This document shows positions 55,008 through 62,614 of a stretch of DNA of 64,000 nt, one piece after another. The stretch comes from CAZIAK01 sp964537035 (GTDB taxonomy: Bacteria > Planctomycetota > B15-G4). The notes under the pieces were generated by a model. The model did not search any database. It saw nothing but the letters and a program-made list of their open reading frames with translations, and was not told where the DNA came from. The stretch is taken from NCBI GenBank assembly GCA_964537035.1, contig CAZIAK010000013.1, positions 1 to 64,000 of the forward strand. Direction: 5' to 3'. Within the stretch, counting starts at the first letter, position 1, and each line of letters starts with the position of its first letter. The position numbers were made by a program, and so were the translations under genes.

Positions 55008-57881
55008 CTACCACTCTCCGGGAGGAGAGGCTCCCAAGCCCGGCCCCAGGACGACGGCGTTGCCCAGCAGCCGCGCGCCGCTCATGAACTGTCCCCTGAA
55101 ACCGGGGACCGCTGAGAAGAGGATGACCTGCCCGGCGCCCACACGCTCTACTGTCAGCCAGGCAGAGTCGGCCAACCGACCCCGGGCCTCTGGCCAGAGC
55201 AAACCCGAGAGCCGCAGCGACTCTTCGCCTGCCAGGCGCACGGCGGTGGTCACGGGCGGGCGGGCCAAGAGCACGTGACTGCCAGCCACCAGGACGGGCA
55301 GCTCGTCTTCGCACCCAGCAGTGAGCCAGGAGTGGTCATTGACCACTCCACGAGCGATCACCCCTGCAGGTGAGAAGCGCCGCTCCCAGCTGTCTTGCCG
55401 AGACTGGTCGGGGTCGGTGGTGACCTGCGCCAGCGCTGCGTCAGTCTGCTCAGCGGCCTGGTCTTCAGCGATCGCCTCGCTGCTCTCATCTGCGCTGGCG
55501 GCGGGCTCCGTCGAGTCGGTTGAGTCGCCCCAGAGATCCGCCAGATCGATCTGGATCTCACGGGCATCTGCTTCGCGCTGAGCGGCCACGGCGAAGGGCT
55601 CCAGGTCTTCGATGGCGTCGCGGCGGAGTGTGACAGAGCTGAGGCCAGGCTCCATGCCCGTGACGGCCACGGCCGCCGAGTCACAGGCGATGAGCGTGCC
55701 CCCGTCCCTCACCCAGTCAGAGAGGGAGTCGCCGAAGCGGGACAGCAGCCCGCTCAAGCCGCCCGGCGGCAGGATCAAGACGTTGTAGCGGCGCAGATCG
55801 ATCCACTGGGTGGCCTGGGCGTCGAGAAACGACACGGGTACACCGAGGCGTTGATCGAGCACGTGCCAAAGGTGACCGAAGGTGTCCGTGCGCACGGGGT
55901 CATTGCTGATCATGGCCACCCGAGGGCGGGTCAGCATGCCGAAGTGTCCGCCGCCCAGATCTGCGCCCCCACCCTGGGCTCGGCCGCCATAGACGGCGAA
56001 GGCCGTGACGCCGCTGTGCTGAGCGGCTGCCGCCACCGCCGTCCTCAGGTCACCGTCGTTGTCTGCCCGGCGCAGCACCACGGAGCCCCGAGCGAAGGGG
56101 CGCTGATCCCCGTCGAAGGCCTCGTCGGCGACCACCGCAACCAGCCCCGCCTCCATGGCGGCCACGGCGAAGGTCAGGCAGCGATCGTCCCCTCCGTCGA
56201 CCACCCAGGCCACGGGCTCGGCGTCGCCCGTAGCTTCTACGAGCTGGCCCACCGCCGCTGGCAGCGCACCTAGCTGCAGACCTGAGAGTTTTGCAGGGGC
56301 ATCACACCAGAGCGCGTCCAGATCGAAGAGCAGGGGCAACGACCAGGCCGTGGCGTCGTACAGGTTGGTGCCTTCGCCTCGCTCCAGGTCTTCTCGCTCC
56401 TTGAGCAAGAAAGTCTCCTCCAGCCGCACGTCGAAAGACAGATAGCTCTTCACCATCGACCCGAACGGCTGGGCGGCGGGGATCAACAGGCTGCCCGCGG
56501 GCAGCTCCAGCTGCTCATGCCGTTCTCCCAGAGCGCCCGTGCTGTGGGTCACGGACAGCGCCTCGTCGATGCGATACACCCGGATGTGCTGATCGAGCAG
56601 CAAGGACAGCAGATCCCGTTCGCGAGCAGGGTGGCGGCCGGGGCGCAACACGAACATGCGCTCATTGCCTGGAGTCCCAGGATCGATGGCCGCTCTCTTG
56701 TGGGCCAGGAAATCAGCCAGCACCTCACGCCGATGATCCGCCAGCGTGTTCAGGTTGGCCATGGACGCCAGGGCCTGGTGGCGCACCGTATCGCGGTAGG
56801 TGACCACCTGACCAGCCAGGTTGCGCAGGGGGAAGCCCGAGATGCCTGCCTGCTCGTAGAGCATGCCCACGGCGCCACTCAGCGACCCCCAGGCGTCGGA
56901 GTAGAACGGCCCCCAACCGTCGGCCCACTCCCGGGTGTAGTAGCTCCAGCCCTGCTCGTCGAACGCGGCCCCATGATCGGCAGCAAAGACCCGCTGCCAG
57001 CTGTCCAGGGTCGCCGGCAAGTAGGGGTTGTGGGGATCGTTCTGGGGATAGAACAGAAACGTGTCCAGGGGCCCCATCTCGTGGGCGTCCACGAAGAGCT
57101 GGGGCGGCAGGTCTCGGGCCACCTTCCAGCGGCCCCGGGTCTCGGGGTGCACGCCGGTCATCCAGTCTCGGTTCAGATCGAACAGGTAGTGGTTGCCACG
57201 GCCGAAGGGCCAGCGACCGCGCTGCATGGCGTCCACATCAAGGTTGGTCACTCGCCCACTCATCTGCTCGATCTGGGAGACGATACGCTCGCGGCCGTCC
57301 GGGTTCATGACCGGATCCATGACGATGATCAGCTCGTCGAGCAACCGCGCCACGCCTGGCCCCCGGTCGGCGACGAGGTGATGGGCCACTGCGAGTGAGG
57401 CGTCCGCGCCGGACAGCTCGTCGCCGTGAATCGAGTAGCCCATCCAGGCCACGGCGGGCAACTCGTCGAGCAGCGCTTCGGCGGCCGCAGCATCGAGACC
57501 GACGGGGTCGACCAGCCGCGCGAAGTCAGCGCGAATGCGATCCAGCCGGGCATGGTTCTCAGGGGACGTGATCACCGCCGCCAGCAGGGAGCGCCCCTCG
57601 TGGCTCTTGGAGTGCACGGACAGGCTCAACCGGGGCGACGACTCCTGCCACAGCTCGAAGCAGCGCACGATCTCGTCGTAGCGAGCCAGGCGCGTGCCGT
57701 GGCGTTGGCTCAGCACCTGCTCCGGCGTGGGGATGGCCGGGTCGTGGTCAGCCCCGTCGAAGAACGGCACATCGTCCGCGAGGAAGAGCGGATCACCGAA
57801 GCGTAGGGGCGTCGTCGCCTGGCCCAGACAGCAAGCAGCCGACGAAGCGATGACGATGAGAGTGAGCAGGATCTGCAGCAT
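55008..57881 (-). CDS. M14-family zinc carboxypeptidase, secreted, with extra C-terminal domain
   Basis: A 957-residue exported protein. Signal peptide MLQILLTLIVIASSAACCL. The M14 fold is marked by GYSIHGDELSGADAS (His-x-x-Glu, about 150), MNPDGRERIV, FDLNRDWMTGVHP and FVDAHEMGP (second zinc His, about 266). A long C-terminal part follows with a glutamine-amidotransferase-like strand (RRYNVLILPPGGLSGLLS), then an acidic Ser/Glu/Asp linker, then a final beta domain. M14 enzymes cleave C-terminal residues or peptidoglycan cross-bridges. No ribosome site precedes the ATG at 57881, but it begins the signal peptide and a TATGAT lies upstream. Confidence 0.85.
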   Translation of the reverse strand: MLQILLTLIVIASSAACCLGQATTPLRFGDPLFLADDVPFFDGADHDPAIPTPEQVLSQRHGTRLARYDEIVRCFELWQESSPRLSLSVHSKSHEGRSLLAAVITSPENHARLDRIRADFARLVDPVGLDAAAAEALLDELPAVAWMGYSIHGDELSGADASLAVAHHLVADRGPGVARLLDELIIVMDPVMNPDGRERIVSQIEQMSGRVTNLDVDAMQRGRWPFGRGNHYLFDLNRDWMTGVHPETRGRWKVARDLPPQLFVDAHEMGPLDTFLFYPQNDPHNPYLPATLDSWQRVFAADHGAAFDEQGWSYYTREWADGWGPFYSDAWGSLSGAVGMLYEQAGISGFPLRNLAGQVVTYRDTVRHQALASMANLNTLADHRREVLADFLAHKRAAIDPGTPGNERMFVLRPGRHPARERDLLSLLLDQHIRVYRIDEALSVTHSTGALGERHEQLELPAGSLLIPAAQPFGSMVKSYLSFDVRLEETFLLKEREDLERGEGTNLYDATAWSLPLLFDLDALWCDAPAKLSGLQLGALPAAVGQLVEATGDAEPVAWVVDGGDDRCLTFAVAAMEAGLVAVVADEAFDGDQRPFARGSVVLRRADNDGDLRTAVAAAAQHSGVTAFAVYGGRAQGGGADLGGGHFGMLTRPRVAMISNDPVRTDTFGHLWHVLDQRLGVPVSFLDAQATQWIDLRRYNVLILPPGGLSGLLSRFGDSLSDWVRDGGTLIACDSAAVAVTGMEPGLSSVTLRRDAIEDLEPFAVAAQREADAREIQIDLADLWGDSTDSTEPAASADESSEAIAEDQAAEQTDAALAQVTTDPDQSRQDSWERRFSPAGVIARGVVNDHSWLTAGCEDELPVLVAGSHVLLARPPVTTAVRLAGEESLRLSGLLWPEARGRLADSAWLTVERVGAGQVILFSAVPGFRGQFMSGARLLGNAVVLGPGLGASPPGEW

Positions 57882-57930
57882 GGCGAGCGGGGGCACGAGG
57901 GCCCGTGATGAAGGGGGACAGGGGGCCGCG

Positions 57931-57936
57931 ATCATA
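57931..57936 (-). promoter_or_regulatory. Possible -10 box (TATGAT) before the M14 peptidase
   Basis: Minus-strand TATGAT, 49 bases before the ATG at 57881, in the short gap after the zinc-ribbon gene. No -35 at the usual distance. Confidence 0.3.
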
Positions 57937-57957
57937 ACCACGGCGGAGGGGCTCAGC

Positions 57958-59073
57958 TCAGGACAGGGCCACTGCAGTGCCCACGGCCGCCGCCAACCCC
58001 GCCAGAGCCCCCAGGATCTTGACCCATGACAGGGGCGCCTTGCCCGCCACCCGACCGCTTTGCCCATTAATCAACACGGGCCAGGTCTTGCCTCGGTAGG
58101 TGTAGGCCAGACTCCACACCGGCAGCAGCACGTGCTTCCAGCGGATGTCGCTGAGTGCGTTGTCGACCTGCACGTTGCGGCTCGTGTCCCCGGGGACATC
58201 GCTGGTGCAACGCCTGAGCTGCTGCGCTTCGACCAGGCCCCGGCCGACGACCCAGCCTTGCTCAAGATCAACCGAGTACTCTTCGGCCTGCCAGCCCGCC
58301 AGGTACTCGGGGCGGTAGGGCAACAAGGCGCTGGTGTCGAAGCCGCCCAGCTCGCTGAGCAGCTCAGACGACAGCCCGGCGGAGGCGTTCACCAGGAGAT
58401 CGTCATAGTGATCGTCCCGAGCGCCCCACGCGGGTTCCCAGCGCACCTTGCGCACCTGGCGAGTGCGCACCTGGGTCTTGCCGTTGACTCGCGTGGTGTA
58501 GGTCTCGGTGACGTAGTAGTAGTAACCGGCGTCCGCAGACCAGTCAGAGTGCACCTGGCAGTCGAAGGTCCAGAAGGGCACGTAGATGCCGGCGGCCTCG
58601 GCCACCCTCGCGCGCTTCAGATCGTTGGGACGGAACCACAGCTTGCCTACCCACTTTGAGAACGCTGCCTCCGCCTGGGCCCGTCCCACATCGAGAGGCA
58701 GCAGCGACTCGGGGCGCAGGGCGTTGCGATTCGACTCTTGCGCGAGCACGTTGGCCGACCCGCAGAACGCGCAGCGCTCGGCGGTGGACGGGCCGTCGTA
58801 GGTCACCTTGGCGCCGCACTCGTCGCACCGTGCCACACGCACTTCAAGGCCCAGCCCTCGCGCCGCCTCCCCCGCCGCCTGCAAGGGCCGCTCGACGATC
58901 AGCCCCTGGGATCGAGGGACGACCCGGGTCGTCTCACAGTGTTCGCAGGCCAGGGCATCGGCGACCGGATCCCAGCGCACGGCCGCCCCGCAGTTTTCGC
59001 AGGAGAAGCCGTGGCGATCGCCCTCATGGGCTTCGCGCGCGGCCTGTTCGTCGGTGCCGGATGGCGGGGCCAT
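57958..59073 (-). CDS. Zinc-ribbon membrane protein (YdjG-like)
   Basis: A 371-residue protein. The N-terminus holds two zinc ribbons: FSCENCGAAVRWDP with CEHC, and VARCDECGAKVTYDG with CAFCGS (Cys pairs at about 25-28, 41-44, 81-84, 98-101). A central beta-rich domain follows (AAGIYVPFWTFDCQVHSDWS and YYYYVTETYTTRVNG), then HVLLPVWSLAYTYRGKTW and a C-terminal transmembrane helix (ILGALAGLAAAVGTAVALS). This architecture matches Bacillus YdjG-type proteins that recruit an SPFH partner. The SPFH gene lies divergently 288 bases away. The ATG at 59073 was chosen to begin just before the zinc ribbons. Confidence 0.75.
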   Translation of the reverse strand: MAPPSGTDEQAAREAHEGDRHGFSCENCGAAVRWDPVADALACEHCETTRVVPRSQGLIVERPLQAAGEAARGLGLEVRVARCDECGAKVTYDGPSTAERCAFCGSANVLAQESNRNALRPESLLPLDVGRAQAEAAFSKWVGKLWFRPNDLKRARVAEAAGIYVPFWTFDCQVHSDWSADAGYYYYVTETYTTRVNGKTQVRTRQVRKVRWEPAWGARDDHYDDLLVNASAGLSSELLSELGGFDTSALLPYRPEYLAGWQAEEYSVDLEQGWVVGRGLVEAQQLRRCTSDVPGDTSRNVQVDNALSDIRWKHVLLPVWSLAYTYRGKTWPVLINGQSGRVAGKAPLSWVKILGALAGLAAAVGTAVALS

Positions 59074-59361
59074 GGTCTCGAACCCTTGGCAGAGAAGGGG
59101 CGCGCTGATGTCAGCGCGAGGGCTCCGCAGCATGACCGAAGCGCGCGGCCCATCCCAGTGTGCAGGTGCGATCAGACAGCGTTCCGAGTGACCGCGCCAA
59201 GCCAGGCTTTGCGAAACCCCCTCGGCGCGACGCACAATCACGGGCCCTCACAGCCTGCGCTCGACGCACGGCACTGTCCGCACAGGCTGCCAAGAGAGCG
59301 ACCACCGGCCCTGCACCGGCAGCTCTTCGTCCTCCAGAACACTCTTCGTGGAAACACTGTC
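59074..59361. other. Divergent promoter region between zinc-ribbon and SPFH genes
   Basis: About 288 bases between the two divergent starts. It should carry both promoters. No clear -10/-35 pair or operator repeat was recognised; GGAA lies about eight bases before the SPFH ATG. Confidence 0.4.
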
Positions 59362-60480
59362 ATGGGTTTGATCGATTGGTTCCAACGCGGCGTGGGCGAG
59401 ATGATGATCGCCCGGCCGGACGACGCGCGGTCGCAAGTGGTCTGGAAGCACCCCGACCCCACCATCCCCATGAAGTCCCAGCTCACGGTGGGCGCGGACG
59501 AGGTGGCGGTGTTCTTCAAGGACGGCAAGATCGTGGCCACCCTCCAGCCCGGGCGGCACACCCTGGAGACCAGCAACCTGCCCTTCCTCTCAGAACTGAT
59601 CGACTCGTTCACCGGCGGCAACGTGTTCATGGCCCAGGTGTATTTCGTCAGCATGCGCGAGCACACCGGCATCAAGTTCGGCGGACGGGTAGGCCACGTC
59701 GAAGACCCCAAGAGCGGCATCCCCGTGGAGACCTTGGTGCACGGTGAGTTCTCGTTTCGGGTCACCGACGCCGAGCAGCTGATCACGGGCCTGGTGGGCA
59801 TGGGCCGGGCCGAGAGCTACCAGGTGCGCAGCTGGATGAAGGAACAGGTGCTGAAGGTCGTGCGGGATCGGGTCGCCGAGCTGTGCGTGAAGAACAAGTG
59901 GCCCCTGCTCGACGTCACCTCTGGTGCCTACACCGAAGAGATCGAAGCCGACGTGCTCAGCGGGCTCGAAGACCACGTCAAGACCTACGGCCTGCGCATC
60001 GCCCGGCTGGGCAATTTCGTCGTGGCCATCGATGAAGAGGACGCCGACAACCTCAAGCGGCTCTACACCGACGCGGCGTACCTGCGCACCGTGGGCGGCG
60101 TGGGCGCCTACAAGGACTTCGCCGCGGGCAAGGCGCTCATGGGTGCCGGTGAGGGCATGGCCAAAGGCGGCGGCGGTGCAGCTGGGACGGGCGACGCAGC
60201 AGGCGCAGGGCTCATGGGCGGCGCCGGCCTGGGCATCGGCATGGGACTGGCCCAGATGTTGGTCAGCGATCGGCGCGGAGGGCAAGTGCTCGCCCCGGCT
60301 GCCGCCGGCATCGTGTGCCCGACGTGCAGCGCCAATGTGGCGCCGGGGCATTTTTGTAGTGCCTGTGGTGGCGACCTCAAGGCTGCTCCCAAGGCCACGG
60401 CCGGTGGGTATTGCACGGGGTGCGGGAGTCCGCTGAGTGCTGATGCGAAGTTCTGTGGGCAGTGCGGGGGGGCTGCTTGA
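59362..60480 (+). CDS. SPFH-domain protein with C-terminal zinc ribbons (YdjI-like)
   Basis: A 372-residue protein. Residues about 1-250 are an SPFH/Band-7-like (flotillin-like) domain of the bacterial YdjI / 'virion core' type: IDWFQRGVGEMMIARPDD, then QLTVGADEVAVFFKDGKIVA and FMAQVYFVSMREHTGIKFGG. A Gly/Ala/Met-rich linker (about 265-305) leads to two C-terminal zinc ribbons (IVCPTCSANV with HFCSACGG, and GYCTGCGSPLS with FCGQCGG). In Bacillus the homologue recruits PspA to the membrane together with YdjG and YdjH. The divergent zinc-ribbon membrane gene here suggests the same kind of complex. The last about 60 codons use more T-ending codons than the rest of the window. Confidence 0.85.
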   Translation: MGLIDWFQRGVGEMMIARPDDARSQVVWKHPDPTIPMKSQLTVGADEVAVFFKDGKIVATLQPGRHTLETSNLPFLSELIDSFTGGNVFMAQVYFVSMREHTGIKFGGRVGHVEDPKSGIPVETLVHGEFSFRVTDAEQLITGLVGMGRAESYQVRSWMKEQVLKVVRDRVAELCVKNKWPLLDVTSGAYTEEIEADVLSGLEDHVKTYGLRIARLGNFVVAIDEEDADNLKRLYTDAAYLRTVGGVGAYKDFAAGKALMGAGEGMAKGGGGAAGTGDAAGAGLMGGAGLGIGMGLAQMLVSDRRGGQVLAPAAAGIVCPTCSANVAPGHFCSACGGDLKAAPKATAGGYCTGCGSPLSADAKFCGQCGGAA

Positions 60481-60491
60481 TGGGGCGTGGT

Positions 60492-60613
60492 GGGTCACTG
60501 CGCACGGCGAGGGGGTAGGTACCTCGCTCAGACAGTCCTCGACAGCGGCGACTTCGTCGCCGTTGTCTGCGGAACTCGCGCTGCACCTACCCCCTCGCCG
60601 CGCGCAGTGACCC
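60492..60613. repeat. Long nested palindrome A
   Basis: Arms 60492-60520 and 60585-60613 are inverted copies, matching at 28 of 29 positions. The interior holds a second hairpin, 60541-60552 with 60556-60567, around TTC. The whole 122-base element could fold as one long cruciform or RNA stem. It lies between convergent genes. Confidence 0.85.
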
Positions 60614-60634
60614 CGCCAGCACGCTCACGCTGGA

Positions 60635-60816
60635 CTAGTCTGACCTATTCGCGGAGTTCGTCGCGAGAGCGTGGTTGCGCCTTCGTGGCAAGGCGGAGGG
60701 CGCGATGGCACCGGAGGCGGGGTGCCACCCCGTTGAGGATGGCATCGTGGACTCCAACGCAGTCCACGAAGGCGCAACCGCGTTCGCAGCAGGAGTCCGT
60801 GAATAGGTCAGACTAG
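60635..60816. repeat. Long nested palindrome B
   Basis: The outer arms match exactly over 16 bases (60635-60650 with 60801-60816), and an inner block matches exactly over 16 bases (60673-60688 with 60764-60779); the stretch between is an imperfect match. The apex has a seven-base hairpin (60706-60712 with 60721-60727) and an alternative one (60747-60753 with 60761-60767). It starts 22 bases after palindrome A. Confidence 0.85.
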
Positions 60817-60936
60817 GGGGGCGGCGGAGCCGGGTGGCTGGGCGTTGGGGGCTGCCTTGGGACTGCTCTTGGTCACCTGGTCTGGCGGTGGGAGTCAGGG
60901 CGGTTGGGGGTGGGTTCGCTGACATGCCCGTGGGGG
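60817..60936. other. Remaining intergenic region after the palindromes
   Basis: About 120 G-rich bases between palindrome B and the stop of the minus-strand head-repeat gene. No coding region or recognised signal. Confidence 0.4.
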
Positions 60937-62448
60937 TCAGTTGTCTTGTGTGAGGCTTCCGGCTGTCCAGTTGTCTGTGCCTGTTGCTTTGCGGGTGTTG
61001 CCTCCGCTGACTGTGCTGTGGACGCCTGACGCTAGGTTGGATCGGCCTCCTCCTGCCGTCGAATAGTCGGCTGTGGCCTGGTTGCCTTCGCTGGGGGTTG
61101 CGCCGCCACCGGCCAGGACTGTGGCGAACTCCCCGGAGGCCACGCCGAAGCGGCCTCCCAATGCGACGGCCCCGACGCCGGAGGAGGCATTGGTGCCGGC
61201 TCCGGCCCGGTTGTCGCTGCCTCCCACCACCACGGACGTCGCGCCTGTGGCCCGGTTGTTCTCACCCCCCACCACGACCGATCCATCACCAGCAGCCTCT
61301 CCGAAGGCGCCGGAGACTGCTGTGGAGCTCACGCCAGTGGCGCGCATCTGTTCGCCCCCCACAACGCACGAGGTCTTGCCCGCGGCCACGTTCGACTCGC
61401 CTGAGCACACATGGGCGTAGTCCCCGGGCACCAGATTATAGGCCCCTCCCGCTGCGGTCGCGTGCATGCCGGAGGCGCAGTTGTAGCCGCCACCCAAGAC
61501 GGCTGAGCTCTCGCCCATGGCCTGGCATTCCTCCCCACCCAGGACCGCCGAACGCAGCCCACCGGCCGAGCCGTTGAAGCCGCCGGCCACCGTCGAGTAG
61601 GGAGCGCTGACCGTGTTCGTGTCGCCGCCGAGCAGACCGCCAAAGCTTGAGTAGGTGTGCCACTTGCCGATCACCAGATTGTGCGAGCCGGTGCGGTCGT
61701 TGGCACCGAACGGGAAGGCCTCGTCGTAGCCGATGATCAGATTGCCCAGGCCATTCGTTGTGGTGACAGATCCATCGACAGACGACGAGTCGGCTGGGTA
61801 TCCGTTCGTGGCCCGCAGCCCGCTCACCAGCTGCAGGTTCGCGCCGCTGATACGAATGGTCTTGCGCAGTCCACCCTGACCATCATCCAGCCAGACCAGC
61901 GAGAAGTGGGAAAGGATCTGGTTCAGGCTCTCCCCGCCGGGAGCGCCTGCCTTCGCGGAGCTGCTCGGCGCGCCCGCATCGCGGAAGAACCGCCCCCCAT
62001 GGGACCAGAAGATCACGTCCGTGCCGTCGTTGTGCAGCACGAGTTCTTCCGCGCCCAGGCCGTCCAGGTCCATGCGTTCAGCGGTCACTCCCTGCCCACC
62101 GTCACCCAGCCCCAACGCGCCCGTGGCCTCCACCAACCCACCGGCACCGTCCCCCAACAGCGCCCGATTCTCCGTCGCCGAAGTGAGATACAGATCCGCA
62201 TGCCCGTCCCCGTCGAGGTCGCTGACCAGCACATCCTGAACCCCCGTAACCCTCACAGACTGCAGCCCGTCCTGCACCAGGGGCACAAACCGCCCGCGCC
62301 CAAGATTCACCGCCACAGCAAGGCTCCCATCCGCCCCCAAGAGCAGCTTGTCAGCCAACCCATCCCCCGTGAGTTCAACCAACCGCAGCGAAGGTACAGG
62401 CTGCACCTGCATCAACAAAGAACCCACAAGCAGCAAGGACAAGAACAT
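60937..62448 (-). CDS. Secreted protein with FG-GAP-like start and 15-residue head repeats
   Basis: A 503-residue protein. Signal peptide FLSLLLVGSLLMQVQP. An N-terminal FG-GAP/VCBS-like part follows (LVSDLDGDGHADLYLTSATE, DLDGLGAEELVLHNDGT), then about 13 repeats of 15 residues (pattern S-x-V-x-G-G-x-x-N-x-A-x-G-x-x). Examples are SAVLGGGYNCASGMH and SCVVGGEQMRATGVS. Such repeats form the head of YadA-type adhesins and of some tail-spike proteins. Two larger units interrupt the period. No membrane-anchor barrel or S74 chaperone is seen. GAGG lies five bases before the ATG. The 3' end uses many A-ending codons. Confidence 0.8.
   Translation of the reverse strand: MFLSLLLVGSLLMQVQPVPSLRLVELTGDGLADKLLLGADGSLAVAVNLGRGRFVPLVQDGLQSVRVTGVQDVLVSDLDGDGHADLYLTSATENRALLGDGAGGLVEATGALGLGDGGQGVTAERMDLDGLGAEELVLHNDGTDVIFWSHGGRFFRDAGAPSSSAKAGAPGGESLNQILSHFSLVWLDDGQGGLRKTIRISGANLQLVSGLRATNGYPADSSSVDGSVTTTNGLGNLIIGYDEAFPFGANDRTGSHNLVIGKWHTYSSFGGLLGGDTNTVSAPYSTVAGGFNGSAGGLRSAVLGGEECQAMGESSAVLGGGYNCASGMHATAAGGAYNLVPGDYAHVCSGESNVAAGKTSCVVGGEQMRATGVSSTAVSGAFGEAAGDGSVVVGGENNRATGATSVVVGGSDNRAGAGTNASSGVGAVALGGRFGVASGEFATVLAGGGATPSEGNQATADYSTAGGGRSNLASGVHSTVSGGNTRKATGTDNWTAGSLTQDN
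60979..61596 (-). repeat. Array of about 13 repeats of 45 bases (15 residues)
   Basis: Protein repeats with consensus S-x-V-x-G-G-x-x-N-x-A-x-G-x-x occupy roughly the last 200 residues of the head-repeat protein. Two units are longer (about 21-22 residues). At DNA level the copies are diverged, so the array is old or under codon drift. Confidence 0.75.
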
Positions 62449-62614
62449 GGCAACCTCAAAGGTGACAAGAGAAGGGATCCCCAAAGCAGTCTATCAGCAG
62501 CACAAATCGCTGCCCGCCCCCCTCGAGCCCGGTGCCTCCAGGAGATCCCACGCCCCGGCTCCGCCGCCAAGTCCCGCCAGCGACCAGCAACCAACCAGCC
62601 CGCCATGCCCAGGA

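Noticed and set aside
60487..60816. Short plus-strand frame spanning the palindromes
   Set aside because: Its open length comes from the inverted repeats; composition is not protein-like.
60492..60816. CRISPR array or simple terminator
   Set aside because: There are no regularly spaced direct repeats, and the arms are much longer than a terminator stem, with no T tract.
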